In this document: one piece after another, positions 21,602 to 33,639 of the stretch | Position numbering within the stretch: position 1 is the first letter of the stretch | How the letters are laid out: every line of letters begins with the position of its first letter | NCBI RefSeq assembly: GCF_036884655.1 | Contig: NC_088347.1 | Coordinates: 10,222,001-10,286,000 of the forward strand | Length of the DNA stretch: 64,000 nucleotides | Reading direction: 5' to 3' | Origin: Musa acuminata AAA Group | Taxonomy: Eukaryota; Streptophyta; Magnoliopsida; Zingiberales; Musaceae | The notes under the pieces: generated by a model | What the model saw: only the letters and a program-made list of their open reading frames with translations | What the model was told of the DNA's origin: nothing | The model's database searches: none | Translations under genes and position numbers: made by a program

Positions 21602-22505
21602 TGTTAGGATCAAGAGCACTAAGAGGGGGGGAGGGGGGGGGGTGGTGAATTAGTGCAACGGAAAACTTTCGACGATTTAAAATGATGTTTGTACGATAAA
21701 AATTATTTCAGTAAGAAAGCCGATTCAGAAATCACTTTAACTTGTGATCAAGCGAGATGCAGTTAAAGTAAAGATATAGAGGCAATTTGCAGTTAAGAGA
21801 GAGAACAGAATGTGATTGCAAACCAAAATACGATGTTCGTACGATAAAAGTGATTTCGGTATGAAAGCCGATTCGGAAGTTGCTTTAACTTAGATTAGGC
21901 GAAGTGCAATTAAAGTAAAGCTATAGAGGCAGTTTGTAGTGAAGATAGAGAACAAAAGTAAATGCAAACCGAGATTTAGAGTGGTTTAGTCAATCTTGAC
22001 CTACATCCACTTTTGGCTTCCTCCTCCGATGAGGTCACCGACGTCCACTAGCGGCCTTCTTTTAATAGGCGAAGGCCAACTACCCTTTTACAGTTTCACT
22101 CCTTTTGACGGGCTTAGGAGACAACCCTTACAAACTTTTCTCTCCTCTCTTGAAATATCAAAACTTGAAAGAAAAGAAAGAGGAGAACTTCTAGCTTTTA
22201 CAACACTTTTGAGCTATCAAAATCATAGAGTAAGATTGGATTTTCGGTGCCCTTTCATGCACGAAAGGGTGGGGTATATATAAGCCCCAAACTAATTTGA
22301 ATTTGGAGCTCAAAAATATCTTTTCCCGGATTTCCGGAGTCCTGGCGGTGCTACCTTCATGACTGGGGTGGTACAACCGTCTGGCAGCTCAAAGACTGAG
22401 CCCACCCAACTTTCCTAGGAGACTATCTCCTGGGCGGTGTCACCACTGACCCTAGCGGTGTCACCGCCTAGCAGGAATTCTAGTCCGAATGGGTTGATCT
22501 ATTCG
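21602..22505 (-). repeat. Sirevirus-lineage LTR fragment, minus strand
   Basis: Starts with the complement of the LTR 3' end (tgttaggatcaagagcac, G-run) and contains the complement of the U5/R region, including the cttcctccgatgaggtca block and a TATA-like box (complement near 22272-22281). It stops at 22505 against the TRIM-like element, so U3 is missing. It abuts the plus-strand LTR fragment tail at 21601. Confidence 0.8.
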
Positions 22506-22937
22506 TGTCACGACCTGAGTCTGATGAGTTAACTGGAAAATAACTCCATTTTGGTCCTTCAACCGTGGACCAAAATGCTTAAACGAAAGTTAACAAAGTA
22601 CACTCATCAGGCCCATATAAATCAATCATACACATTGCCCACTTCCGATGTTGGACTAATGGAATGTTACAATATCCCCAACTCAATTAGCTTGACGTCC
22701 TCGTCAAGGCCCAACATAACCCAGATCGAACCCTAGCATAGTGCATGTGAGGTTTAACTCAGTGGTGGCTCCATGCCGTGATGAGTTCTCGACTCCATCC
22801 ACGGGTAGCCCTTTCCTACTCGAGCCCTCTCACCGTGCCAAAATGCTAGGTCGGCTTTGATACCAAATGTCACGACCTAAGTCTGATGAGTTAACTGGCC
22901 AATAATTCCATTTTGGTCCTTCAACCATGGACCAAAA

Positions 22938-24405
22938 TGTTGGGAAATCATAGGGGGGCGACATCATATGCGCAGCGGAAGAACAAGAAAACAAAAATCC
23001 CCGATTCCCAAAAAGATGTTCATCGTCGTGCGAAGATTGGTGCGCAAAATCCGCAAAAACACAAAACTGCGTATAGAGATTGTGTTACCTAGGGAGATCG
23101 TATATCCCTGTTTCCTTGCAGATCCTTAGGAGAGGGTGAAGGAGGTCAAGCGTCCTCCTCTCTAGCAGTGATCCACACAGCAGGGTTGCGACGACGCTCC
23201 TCAAAACTCCAGGCCTACTCTGAGGTGGAGAGGGAGAGGAGAATAGGAAGGGCAAGCAAAGACTCTAGCCTATGAGGCTGTGAATCCCTCCTATTTATAG
23301 AGATCCCGTGTCAAAAACCCTAATGGGTCCTTTCCCTAGTGGGTATTGGATCTGCATCCAATAAGACAAGGGCTCCGTCGGATATCTCATATCCGAACCT
23401 CTACTCATCGCAATGCCTACCATATGTGTGTGACCCTCTAGGCCCAATATCGAGCTGGCCGTGAGTCATACCTGTCAGAACTCCTTCTAACTCAGTGAAT
23501 TATTATCTCTGTAATAATTCACTCGACTCATCGACTACGGAAGTACTAGGCCACTACGCCGTAGTCCCCAGACGATACAGGGGAATCCAATCCATTGGAC
23601 CTGTCTGTCCTCAGTTACCATGTACCTATAGTCCCTCATCCATCTAATATCCCAGAGACCGTATATCGAGCATGGTGCTGTCAGACCCATACGGTTTCTA
23701 CTCGAGTCTCGCTCTAATCGGATTCTCCCGGAGAACTCTTTCTTTCTCAACCCGAATGACCCTGGCCAGGGATTTGTCTGAGCAAGAACACATGGGATAT
23801 TCCTCTCATGATACCGAGAGTGGATGATCCTCTATCGACACTCAATAGCCCTCGTAAGGTCGACTACCACTCCCAATGACCAGCTGTACTAGATCTGGGA
23901 ACAGCCAAACCTATAAGTCTGGTATCAAAGAGTGGAGCACTCATACAGGACATCCTTGGTGTCTCAAGTCTAAGAACCAGATACACCACTAGGACTACGG
24001 AATCGTTGTCTGACAATAAGGCATCATCAACCATCCAGCATTCCGTAAGCGGATCAATCAGTGAACTCATTCTCCAATGAGCACCTGTACTGTATCCCTA
24101 GTGTCCCTACACGAGCAGCTATGAGACCAGCTGCATCCATCATATGGACGGGTATACAGCACACCAGTCTATCCGGTTATCACGATGTCCCTCTCGAGTA
24201 ACCTATGACCGGGATTATTTAGGATATGTGTTTATAGGTGAATCGATTCCCATTGCACAAATCCAAGGACATCACAATATATATATGCATTTATGCAATA
24301 GTTATAAAGTGATATACGCTAAAATATAATAAGCAAAAAGATTCTGTATCAAGTCACACGTGCCATCACTCACGTGATTGGCTTGCTGGGCACCTATGAC
24401 TAGCA
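22938..24405 (-). repeat. Copia B 3' LTR (1468 bp)
   Basis: Plus-strand ends are TGTTGGGAAATC and GACTAGCA. It lacks 30 bp found in the 5' LTR near 31278-31307; that segment lies between two cgatt repeats and can fold (atcgtgat / atcacgat), so slippage deletion is likely. Confidence 0.93.
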
Positions 24406-25103
24406 ATCTCCCACTTGACCTAAAACCAATCACCTATGTGTCTGATCCCCATCAGACTCCTGTGACGCTCAAAGACAATCTGAGACAACGGCTTTATCAG
24501 TGGATCTGCAATGTTATCTTCGGATGGAACAATTCCACTACTACATCTCCTCGGGTTACGATCTCTCTTATAAGCTGGAACCTCCTCAGAACACTTCTGA
24601 TGAGACCCGGGTTCCCTTATTTGAGTAATCACCCCATAGTTGTCGCAATATAAGGAAGTCGACTTGTCGCTATCTGTATCGACTCCCAAATCTGTGATGA
24701 ACTTCTTCACCCAGACTCCCTCCTTTGCTGCATCCGATGCAGCAATGTACTCCGCCTCTGTGGTCGAGTCAGAAGTGGTATCTTGCTTGGAACTCTTCCA
24801 GCACACTGCTCCTCCATTCAAGGTGTACACATACCCTGAATTCGACTTGCTATCATCGACATTAGACTGAAAACTTGAGTCAGTGAAGCCTTCAACCTTA
24901 AGGCTATTACCTCCATATACTAGTAAAAGATCCTTAGTCCTTCTCAAGCACTTAAGGATACACTTTACTGCTTTCCAGTGCTCCAAGCCTGGATCCGCCT
25001 GATACCTGCTCGTGACACTCAGAGCATGCGCTATATCAGGCCTAGTACATAGCATGGCATACATGATATACCATATTGCTGAGGCATAAGGTATCATATC
25101 CAT
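24406..25103 (-). pseudogene. Copia B RNase H domain, out of frame with RT
   Basis: The minus ORF 25103-24420 carries [22 protein letters not shown], then RNase H residues in FTDSSFQS, TTEAEYIAASDAA and LYCDN, then EDNIADPLIKPLSQ. It overlaps the gag-pol ORF in another frame. Compared with the usual copia order, a stretch between the RT end (ENSKKG) and this ORF is missing, so a small deletion joined them out of frame. A second local shift changes the residues after SHQKC before the frame is restored. The element probably cannot make a full polyprotein. Confidence 0.88.
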
Positions 25104-28100
25104 GTTCGCCCTTTCTTAGAATTTTCAATGCCAAACATTTTGACAATGGTTTCTATGTACCTGGACTGGGACAAGCCAAGCATCCTCTTGGATCTATCTC
25201 TATAGATTCTAATCCCCAAGATATAGGATGCTTCCCCTAAGTCCTTTATGGAGAAGTGTCTAGATAACCAAGTCTTTATTGTGGATAGCATTCCTATGTC
25301 ATTCCCAATGATGAGGATGTCATCCACATATAACACCAAAAAGCTAATAGCGCTCCCACTTACCTTTCTGTATACACAAGGCTCATCTTCGTTCTTAACG
25401 AAGTCATAAGATCTGATTGCCTCATCAAATCTTATGTTCCAACTTCGGGAAGCTTGCTTTAGTCCATAAATGGATCTAAGCAACCTACACACCTTATCTG
25501 GGCAGTTCTTGGACACGAATCCCTCAGGTTGCATCATATACACCTCCTCCTCCAGGTTCCCGTTGAGGAATGCGGTTTTCACATCCATCTGCCAGATCTC
25601 ATAATCATAGTGTGCTGCAATAGCCAATAGAATTCTGATGGATTTTAGCATTGCTATGGGTGAGAAAGTTTCGTCGTAGTCAACACCTTGCCTTTGACGA
25701 TACCCCTTAGCCACTAGCCTTGCTTTATAGGTCTCTACCTTTCCATCTACTCCGATCTTTTTCTTAAAGATCCACTTGCAACCGATGGGTACAATACCTT
25801 CGGGTGCATCAACTAGGTTCCAAACCTTATTGGAGTACATAGAATCCATCTCAGAATTCATGGCTTCTTTCCACTTCCCGGAGTCTATACTCATAATAGC
25901 CTCCTCGTAGGTCTGAGGATCAATATCCTCTACATCCTCTGCTCTAATATGTCCCACATATCTCTCAGGAGGATGGGATACTCTATCAGACCTGCGTAAA
26001 GTTGAAACTTGTGTATTAGATACCTGAACAGACTCGGGCTGTAGAGTGGTGCTTGAGCTTGGTTCTCCAACCTCGCTCAATTCTATCATTCTCCCACTGT
26101 CTCCGTCAAGAATGTATTCCTTCTCAAGGAACACTGCTCTCTTAGCTACAAAGACCTTTTGGTCCTCGAGATGATAGAAGTAATACCCACAAGTTTCCTT
26201 GGGGTATCCCACAAATTTACATCGCCCTGTCCTTGATTCTAACTTATCGGGGTTGTGTCTTTTAACATGGGCAGAGCAGCCCCAAATCTTAACAACCTTA
26301 AGATCAGGTTTCTTCCCTTTCCATATCTCATATGGTGTAGACACCACCGACTTAGTTGGAACTCTGTTCAGAAGGTAAGCTGCGGTTTCTAGGGCATATC
26401 CCCAGAATGAGATGGGTAGGTCAGCGAAACTCATCATGGACCGTACCATATCTAATAATGTACGATTTCTCCTTTCAGAGACACCATTGAGCTGAGGTGT
26501 ATAAGGAGGTGTCCATTGGGATAATATCCCATGGTCCTTGAGGAAGTGAGTAAACTCTGTACTTAAGTACTCACCTCCTCGATCTGATCGAAGAGTTTTG
26601 ATACTCTTTCCAGTCTGGTTCTCCACCTCATTCTTATACTCTCTGAATTTCTCAAAGGCCTCGGACTTGTACTTCATTAAGTACACATATCCATACCTTG
26701 AGAAATCATCAGTAAATGTAATGAAGTAGGAGTAACCTCCAATGGCATGAGTTGACATGGGTCCACATACATCACTATGTATCAGTTCCAACAACTCAGT
26801 GGCTCTCTCTCCAGTTCCACTAAATGGAGAGTTGGTCAGTTTTCCACGAATGCAAGGCTCACAAGTTGCATATGACACATAGTCGAATGGATCTAGATAT
26901 CCATCATTTAGCAACTTTTGAATCCTTCTTTCATGGATGTGACCTAGCCTACAATGCCACAGGTATGCACTGTTCAACTCATCTCGTTTCCTTTTGGACA
27001 CATTTATATTCATGATATGTGGAGTGGTGTCTAACATAAATAAACCATTATGCAATGTTCCTTTCGTGATGATCTTATCATCTAATAATATCGAACAACC
27101 ATTGTTCTCAAAAACAAATTTATATCCACTAACTGTTAAACATGAAATGGAGATAATGTTTTTGATAATAGAAGGAACAAAATAACATGCATCTAATGCA
27201 ATAAAAGCTCCACTAGGCAGATGTAGGGCGACCTCGCCAACAGCTAATACAGCAACTTTTGCTCCATTACCCATCTTGAGGTCCATCTCGCCTCTCTCTA
27301 GTCTCCTAGGCCTTGCCAGAACCTGCAACGAATTGCATATATGATAAGCACTACCGGTATCTAATACCCATGTGTTGTCATAAGAGTCTGACAAATGGAG
27401 ACTGATCATGAATGTACCTGAAGCTTCATCAAGCTTTTGTTTCGCCCTTTCTGCAAGGTACTCTTTGCAGTTTCTCTTCCAGTGCCCATCTTTACCACAG
27501 TGGAAGCACTGGCCTTTGTCCTTTGTTGGGTCTTTCTTAGCAACCTTTGCTTTACCTTGTTTGCCCTTGCCCTTTCCCTTCTTAAGGGACCTTTCTGCTT
27601 TCCTTTTCTTTCTGGTCTCACCAGTGTAGAGAACTGGCTTCTCTTTCTTAATAGTACTCTCTGCCTCCCTCAACATATTGAGGAGCTCTGGGAGAGTCAC
27701 CTCAAGCTTGTTCATATTAAAATTCATTATGAACTGTGAAAAGGAATCTGGTAGGGACTGAAGCACAATGTCCACACACAAGTTATCCTCTAGGACCATT
27801 CCTAGACCTGTGAGTTTCTCTATCCACTCAATCATCTTTAGGACATGGTTCTGAACCGGTGTCCCCTCAGTCATCCTAGCGCGGAAAAGGCTCTTGGATA
27901 TCTCATATCGTTGAGTCCTTCCCTGTTCCTCAAACAATTTACGGACATGTAGGAGAATGGATCTGGCATCCATCTTTTCATGTTGTCTCTGTAACTCTGG
28001 AGTCATAGAGCCCAACATATAGCACTGAGCAAGAGTGGAGTCATCAATGTACTTCACGTAGCGAGCGATCTCATCCTCGCTTGCCCCTTCTTCGGGCGTA

Positions 28101-28261
28101 GGCATCACTGTATCAAGGACGTACACGATTTTCTCCGCTGTGAGAACAATTCTCAAGTTACGGAGCCAATCCGTATAATTTGGACCAGTGAGGCGGTTGA
28201 CATCAAGTATGCCACGTAAGGGATTTGAAAGCGACATTTTCTGAAAATAAAGATGTAGCAA
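25094..28261 (-). CDS. Copia B Gag-Pol polyprotein (Gag, protease, integrase, RT)
   Basis: 1055 residues in one open frame. Gag capsid occupies about 1-210, with a basic [11 protein letters not shown] stretch and a CCHC knuckle at C252-C265 ([14 protein letters not shown]). The protease active site is D301-T-G. Integrase has the zinc pair H436/H441 and C467/C470 and a catalytic triad D497, D560, E596 with the D-35-E spacing. RT has KARLVAKGY (845-853), [11 protein letters not shown] (891-901) and YVDD at 978-981. Motif order PR-INT-RT defines Ty1/copia. It runs off after residue 1050 through the frameshift before RNase H. A second ATG at residue 9 (MSLSNPL) is closer to the usual Gag start than the first. 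Made in cytoplasmic virus-like particles if expressed. Confidence 0.93.
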   Translation of the reverse strand: MLHLYFQKMSLSNPLRGILDVNRLTGPNYTDWLRNLRIVLTAEKIVYVLDTVMPTPEEGASEDEIARYVKYIDDSTLAQCYMLGSMTPELQRQHEKMDARSILLHVRKLFEEQGRTQRYEISKSLFRARMTEGTPVQNHVLKMIEWIEKLTGLGMVLEDNLCVDIVLQSLPDSFSQFIMNFNMNKLEVTLPELLNMLREAESTIKKEKPVLYTGETRKKRKAERSLKKGKGKGKQGKAKVAKKDPTKDKGQCFHCGKDGHWKRNCKEYLAERAKQKLDEASGTFMISLHLSDSYDNTWVLDTGSAYHICNSLQVLARPRRLERGEMDLKMGNGAKVAVLAVGEVALHLPSGAFIALDACYFVPSIIKNIISISCLTVSGYKFVFENNGCSILLDDKIITKGTLHNGLFMLDTTPHIMNINVSKRKRDELNSAYLWHCRLGHIHERRIQKLLNDGYLDPFDYVSYATCEPCIRGKLTNSPFSGTGERATELLELIHSDVCGPMSTHAIGGYSYFITFTDDFSRYGYVYLMKYKSEAFEKFREYKNEVENQTGKSIKTLRSDRGGEYLSTEFTHFLKDHGILSQWTPPYTPQLNGVSERRNRTLLDMVRSMMSFADLPISFWGYALETAAYLLNRVPTKSVVSTPYEIWKGKKPDLKVVKIWGCSAHVKRHNPDKLESRTGRCKFVGYPKETCGYYFYHLEDQKVFVAKRAVFLEKEYILDGDSGRMIELSEVGEPSSSTTLQPESVQVSNTQVSTLRRSDRVSHPPERYVGHIRAEDVEDIDPQTYEEAIMSIDSGKWKEAMNSEMDSMYSNKVWNLVDAPEGIVPIGCKWIFKKKIGVDGKVETYKARLVAKGYRQRQGVDYDETFSPIAMLKSIRILLAIAAHYDYEIWQMDVKTAFLNGNLEEEVYMMQPEGFVSKNCPDKVCRLLRSIYGLKQASRSWNIRFDEAIRSYDFVKNEDEPCVYRKVSGSAISFLVLYVDDILIIGNDIGMLSTIKTWLSRHFSIKDLGEASYILGIRIYRDRSKRMLGLSQSRYIETIVKMFGIENSKKGRTWI

Positions 28262-28432
28262 AAATGAATAACATGCAGATTTTGCAAGAAATAAACTATC
28301 AAGATATGGACTTCTATCTTAATATGCTCCCACTATTTTACTAACGAGTCACGCGACACCCTCAGCACGTGAAACGGAAGTCTCCGGCAGACTTCTAGTG
28401 GGGATCAGGATCCAATCAGCGTCTTAGTGTAA

Positions 28433-28725
28433 CCTCGAGGGACTCGACCAATCACACTAAGCCTAAAAGGTAGACAACTCTTGCCGATCACAACTCCTTG
28501 TGATTCCCGTCCTGTTCGGCCTCCGAATCACCATGGCCTCGAGGGACTCGACCAACCATGATGCTCGGTTAAGTCAACACCTTCGTTACAAGATGAGTCT
28601 GATTTGATGATATACCCTCGAGGGACTCGACCAAGCATATCATGCCCTCAGGTCACCGGTGACATCTCTATGTCGTAAGCAAGATAGCGAATCGCGATAT
28701 AGGTGAGTCTCGAGGGACTCGACCA
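28433..28725. repeat. Four dispersed 18-bp CTCGAG repeats
   Basis: Copies of cctcgagggactcgacca lie at 28433-28450, 28537-28554, 28616-28633 and 28708-28725 (the last begins tctcgag). Spacing is about 80-105 bp. Each has the palindrome CTCGAG. The surrounding units are only loosely similar. Confidence 0.88.
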
Positions 28726-29514
28726 ACTCAACCTACACCGGGATTCGGTTCCTACTCATAACGATGGAAGGCCACGTGGGTCAATCTAATTGCCTCACGT
28801 TTACCGACTTAATATTTTCGAGAGATGTTTCTATGATTTGGTCTCCTAATATGACATGTCACACATATGCATATTTAATATATATCGACATCGCATGCAA
28901 ATATATATACATATCTAGTATGTGTATAAGCAATCACACCAGATGATCATGGACCACAACCTAATATGATTAGGCCCGAGCCAGTAGGCCTAATCACTCA
29001 CATCAAGATCTATGTGTGCAACGGTGCATCTCCATGCCTTGTGATCGTCCATCTCGTCCTCGTCGGTTCCGTCGACATCTTGATGCATCTCCATGCATCA
29101 CGATCGTCCGTCTCGTGGGTCCCGCTATGGCATCCACGCTCCCGCTGCGCCTCCTCATGTGATTACAACTTAATCATAGGCACGCAGGCCCGACAATAAA
29201 CGAGAAATATAATGGAGGTTCGTAGACCTCAATAATAATAATCACAAGTACACACATCACACGGTCCATGATCTTCCGTCCACTCATCATACATCACATG
29301 TATAAATAATCATCATCATGTACGACTACTAGATAATAATAAAAATAATAATCAACTAAACCTTTTAATTAATTAATATTTTCTGAAATCAGGGATATAT
29401 AGGGAATTTCTCAATTCCTAAGGGTATTTTCGTAATTTGGACAAAAGACAGAAACTGGAATTTCTCAAATTCCGAGGGGCAAAACTGTCTTTTGCCCAGA
29501 AAACCCTAATACCC

Positions 29515-29870
29515 TTTGCCCTTTTTGCTGCTGCCGCCGCCACCACCCTGCTGGCGGCGGCCTGTGCGGCGGGGCGAGGGCACTGCCCTCGCCTGCAGGC
29601 GGCACGCCCGCTGGCGGCGATGCCGCTGCGGGTGGGCGCCCCCTTCGGGCGCCGCTGCCTCCTTTCGGCGGCAGGCGCCGCTTCCCTGCGGCGCCTCTGC
29701 CCGTGGGTTGCCAGCCCCGCCAGCAGCAAGCCTGCTGCAAGCAGACCGCCGGCCGGCTGCTGCAGGCACAGCGCTTGCGCATGCGCCGGCGCTGTGCTGC
29801 CTGGCTGCGGCTGCAGTTGCGGCTGCAGGTATGCAGATCGAGGGCAGCAACTGTTGCTGCCCTTCCTCGC
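29515..29870. other. GC-rich block in copia B leader
   Basis: Runs of gctgccgccgcc, ggcggcggcc and repeated gcaggcg/cgcctgc words give strong self-complementarity in an AT-rich surround. No protein family is recognisable on either strand. It could be captured host sequence or an RNA structure element; I cannot decide. Confidence 0.6.
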
Positions 29871-29954
29871 TTTTGCGTCAACGATTTTGACGTCAATATT
29901 CTTCCTAAACACAACACACGCAGTTCAAAACCAATCATTCGCACGAACAACCTG

Positions 29955-29966
29955 GCTCTGATACCA
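29955..29966 (-). other. Primer-binding site, copia B
   Basis: gctctgatacca is the exact complement of TGGTATCAGAGC, one base from the 5' LTR start at 29968. Confidence 0.95.
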
Positions 29967-29967
29967 C

Positions 29968-31465
29968 TGTTTGGAAATCATAGGGGGGCGACATCATATG
30001 CGCAGCGGAAGAACAAGAAAACAAAAATCCCCGATTCCCAAAAAGATGTTCATCGTCGTGCGAAGATTGGTGCGCAAAATCCGCAAAAACACAAAACTGC
30101 GTATAGAGATTGTGTTACCTAGGGAGATCGTATATCCCTGTTTCCTTGCAGATCCTTAGGAGAGGGTGAAGGAGGTCAAGCGTCCTCCTCTCTAGCGGTG
30201 ATCCACACAGCAGGGTTGCGACGACGCTCCTCAAAACTCCAGGCCTACTCTGAGGTGGAGAGGGAGAGGAGAATAGGAAGGGCAAGCAAAGACTCTAGCC
30301 TATGAGGCTGTGAATCCCTCCTATTTATAGAGATCCCGTGTCAAAAACCCTAATGGGTCCTTTCCCTAGTGGGTATTGGATCTGCATCCAATAAGACAAG
30401 GGCTCCGTCGGATATCTCATATCCGAACCTCTACTCATCGCAATGCCTACCATATGTGTGTGACCCTCTAGGCCCAATATCGAGCTGGCCGTGAGTCATA
30501 CTTGTTAGAACTCCTTCTAACTCAGTGAATTATTATCTCTGTAATAATTCACTCGACTCATCGACTACGGAAGTACTAGGCCACTATGCCGTAGTCCCCA
30601 GACGATATAGGGGAATCCAATCCATTGGACCTGTCTGTCCTCAGTTACCATGTACCTATAGTCCCTCATCCATCTAATATCCCAGAGACCGTATATCGAG
30701 CATGGTGCTGTCAGACCCATACGGTTTCTACTCGAGTCTCGCTCTAATCGGATTCTCCCGGAGAACTCTTTCTCTCTCAACCCGAATGACCCTGGCCAGG
30801 GATTTGTCTGAGCAAGAACACATGGGATATTCCTCTCATGATACCGAGAGTGGATGATCCTCTATCGACACTCAATAGCCCTCGTAAGGTCGACTACCAC
30901 TCCCAATGACCAGCTGTACTAGATCTGGGAACAGCCAAACCTATAAGTCTGGTATCAAAGAGTGGAGCACTCATACAAGACATCCTTGGTGTCTCAAGTC
31001 TAAGAACCAGATACACCACTAGGACTACGGAATCGTTGTCTGACAATAAGGCATCATCAACCATCCAGCATTCCGTAAGCGGATCAATCAGTGAACTCAT
31101 TCTCCAATGAGCACCTGTACTGTATCCCTAGTGTCCCTACACGAGCAGCTATGAGACCAGCTGCATCCATCATATGGACGGGTATACAGCACACCAGTCT
31201 ATCCGGTTATCACGATGTCCCTCTCGAGTAACCTATGACCGGGATTATTTAGGATATGTGTTTATAGGTGAATCGATTTCATTATCGTGATCTCATCACG
31301 ATCCGATTCCCATTGCACAAATCCAAGGACATCACAATATATATATGCATTTATGCAATAGTTATAAAGTGATATACGCCAAAATATAATAAGCAAAAAG
31401 ATTCTGTATCAAGTCACACGTGTCATCACTCACGTGATTGGCTTGCTGGGCACCTATGACTAGCA
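29968..31465 (-). repeat. Copia B 5' LTR (1498 bp)
   Basis: Plus-strand ends are TGTTTGGAAATC and GACTAGCA, flanked by caaaa at 31466-31470. Contains the 30-bp hairpin-capable segment missing from the 3' LTR. Confidence 0.93.
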
Positions 31466-31568
31466 CAAAATGCTTAAGCGGGAGTTAACGTAGTACACTC
31501 ATCAGACCCATATAAGCCAATCATACACATTTCCCAATTCCGATGTGAGACTAATGGGTTATTATAAT

Positions 31569-33027
31569 TGTTAGGATCAAGAGTACTAAGAGGGGGGGGG
31601 GGGGGGGGAATTAGTGTAGTGGAAAGTCTTCTACAAAAAATAAAAACTGTGTTCATTCGTTAAAAGTGATTTTGGTAAGAAAGCCGATCCGTAAATCACT
31701 TTAACTTTTGTTTAAGCGAGATGCAGCAAAAATATAAATGCAGTTTGCAGTTATGATTCTAATCAGATAGTAGGCGCAAACTGAAATATGATATTCGTAC
31801 AAAAAAACTGATTTACGTCTAAATGCTGATTCGTAAATCACTTGATTAAGCGATATGCTGTTTAAGCAAGGATATAAAGGCAGTTTGTAGTTATGATAGA
31901 AATCAAAACGTAAACGTAAAAAGAAATATGATGATCGTATGATAAAACTAATTTACGTCTAAACACTGATTTGGAAAGTGCAAAACTTGAAACCCGATCG
32001 TATATGCGCAGAAAGCAGTAAGTTTTAGAGGAGGTTAGCAATAAAGATAATATGCTCAAAGTAAATGTAAACCGAGATTTAGAGCGGTTCGGTCAATCTT
32101 GACCTACTCCACTTTTGGCTTCCTCCACCGACGAGGTCACCGACGTCAACTAGAGGCCTTCCTTCAATAGACGAAGGCCAACCACCCTTTTACAGTTTCA
32201 CTCCTTTTGATGGGCTTAGGAGACAACCCTTACAGAATTTTCTCTCCTCTCTTTAAAGCTCAGAACTTGGAAGAAAAGAGGGAGAAGAACTTTTGGCCTT
32301 TACAACAATTTTGAATTCTAAAAATCACATAATAAGATCAGGATTTCGATGTATATATTTTGCTCTTTCAGTGCTGAATGGGTGGGGTATTTATAGGCCC
32401 CAACCCAGTTTGAATTTGGAGCTCAAAACTGTCAATTCCCGTAATTCTGGGATCTGGCGGTTGAACCTCCTGACTAGAGCGGTTGCACCGCTTGGCAGAG
32501 CTCGAAGACTGAGCCTCTAGGGGGTGCCACCTCCTATCAGGGGCGGTTGCACCTCCTGCCAGAGCTCGATGATCGAGCTCAAGCGGTGCCACCTTCTGAC
32601 TGAGGTGGTTGCACCGCTCAGCAAGAGCTCGGAGACCGAGCCCAAGCGGTGCCACCTCTTGTCAGGGGAGGTTGCAACGCCCAGTCTCGCTCGGAGACTG
32701 AGCCCAGGCGGTGCCACCTCCTATCTAGGGCGATTGCACCGCCCAGTCTCGCTCGGAGACTTAGCCCAGGCGGTGCCACCTCCTAGCTTGGGCGGTTCAA
32801 CCGCCAGGCAGAAATCAGGGTCCGAATGGGTTGATCCTTTCGGCCCAATTTGGTTTTTTCAAGGGCCCAATTGTCCCAAGATTAAGTTAATGGGATCAAC
32901 TTCCATTTCCAACTTAATCATTGTGCTAACTACGATATTTCCTAAGACATTTACCGCAACTTGCTCCGGTGAGTCAATCGCTTCTTCCGGCGAGCTTCCG
33001 ACGAACTTCCATCGATCATCCGATGAA
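31569..33027 (-). repeat. Second Sirevirus-lineage LTR fragment, minus strand
   Basis: Begins with the complement of the LTR 3' end (tgttaggatcaagagtac and a long G-run) and passes through complements of R/U5, the TATA-like box (complement near 32387-32395), the GAGCTC-type repeats and the ggcggttgcacc minisatellite (32457-32815), ending in the complement of U3 at 33027. About 650 bp of U3 are missing. It is better preserved than 21602-22505 but diverged from E1 and E2. Confidence 0.82.
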
Positions 33028-33614
33028 CCCTATTAGGAGTTGGTTAGAAGTAAGAGTCTTAAGTAGGAGTTCTATTATGAGTTAGGGTTTAGAAGCCCTA
33101 TAAATAGCCATAGTGGATGTGGAAGGAGAGATGCAACAGAATTTTTGAATGTCAACACAGAAACAATGCTCAGCTCTTGAAAGAGATTATTAGAGACTCA
33201 AAATCATGTATGGAGCATAATCTCAAAACCGAGCACTTTAACCGAAGAGAAAAAGATATTTTTATCAAATTTAATTTTGCTATTAGCTAAAAATCTTGGG
33301 AATGATAATGTACCCACAAGTAGTTTTGATATAACTGGATAAACATTTTCTATGTTGACTATAATTGGAAGTTATAGTCTACAGCATGTGTAGTCATAAC
33401 TATCGCATTCGCACTCTATGTGTTACTTGGCTTTGTCTATGACTTGTATAGATAAAGCTATTTATAGAAACTTTACACATAATCAATTTACTTTAACTTA
33501 CCAAAAAATCTTTTCTGCAGCCTTTGAGCAACAACTTGGAGGGACGAACCCTTATAGAGTTCCAAGGAGGCTGATCCCCTAAAGAGATCAACCCCAAGTT
33601 TAGAATCTACAAGG
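33028..33614 (+). repeat. Gypsy A-type LTR fragment, split by a LINE
   Basis: 33028-33110 and 33517-33614 match the complement of 160-375, including a TATA-like ctataaatagcc at 33098-33109. About 40 bp of LTR seem lost where the LINE entered. Opposite in orientation to the LTR at 148-585. Confidence 0.78.
33113..33516 (+). mobile_element. LINE 3' fragment in gypsy LTR
   Basis: Starts at gtggatgtggaaggagag in the ORF2 tail and ends in the 3' UTR and a short A-run (33511-33516). Lies inside the gypsy LTR fragment close to its TATA-like box. Confidence 0.85.
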
Positions 33615-33639
33615 GTTCTAATGGCAATCTAGCAATTAA

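Larger units (their letters stand above)
28262..29954 (-). other. Copia B leader (5' untranslated region)
   Basis: 1.7 kb lie between the primer-binding site and the gag start, long for copia. The gag-proximal part holds four copies of an 18-bp repeat; the part nearest the primer-binding site is a GC-rich block (29515-29870). Short ORFs in the GC block occur on both strands in several frames and look like composition artefacts. Confidence 0.75.
22938..31465 (-). mobile_element. Copia B: near-complete Ty1/copia element
   Basis: 8528 bp on the minus strand: 5' LTR 29968-31465, primer-binding site 29955-29966, leader, one gag-pol ORF (28261-25094) plus a shifted RNase H, polypurine tract (complement of 24406-24413), and 3' LTR 22938-24405. 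The target duplication caaaa is at 22933-22937 and 31466-31470. The LTRs differ by about ten substitutions and one 30-bp deletion by eye. It inserted into the TRIM-like element. Confidence 0.94.
22506..31566 (-). mobile_element. TRIM-like miniature LTR element, split by copia B
   Basis: Without copia B it is about 533 bp: LTR 22506-22671 (TGTCACGACC...GTTACA), internal 22672-22867, and second LTR 22868-22937 plus 31466-31566. Next to the second LTR is gctttgatacca (22854-22865), an 11/12 match to the complement of TGGTATCAGAGC. Next to the first is a purine tract on the minus strand (complement of 22672-22684). No coding capacity. Size and layout fit TRIM elements. The target duplication is not clear. 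Confidence 0.75.

Noticed and set aside
29418..29961. Overlapping Ala/Arg/Cys-rich ORFs on both strands
   Set aside because: Same artefact in the copia B leader; no motif or domain.
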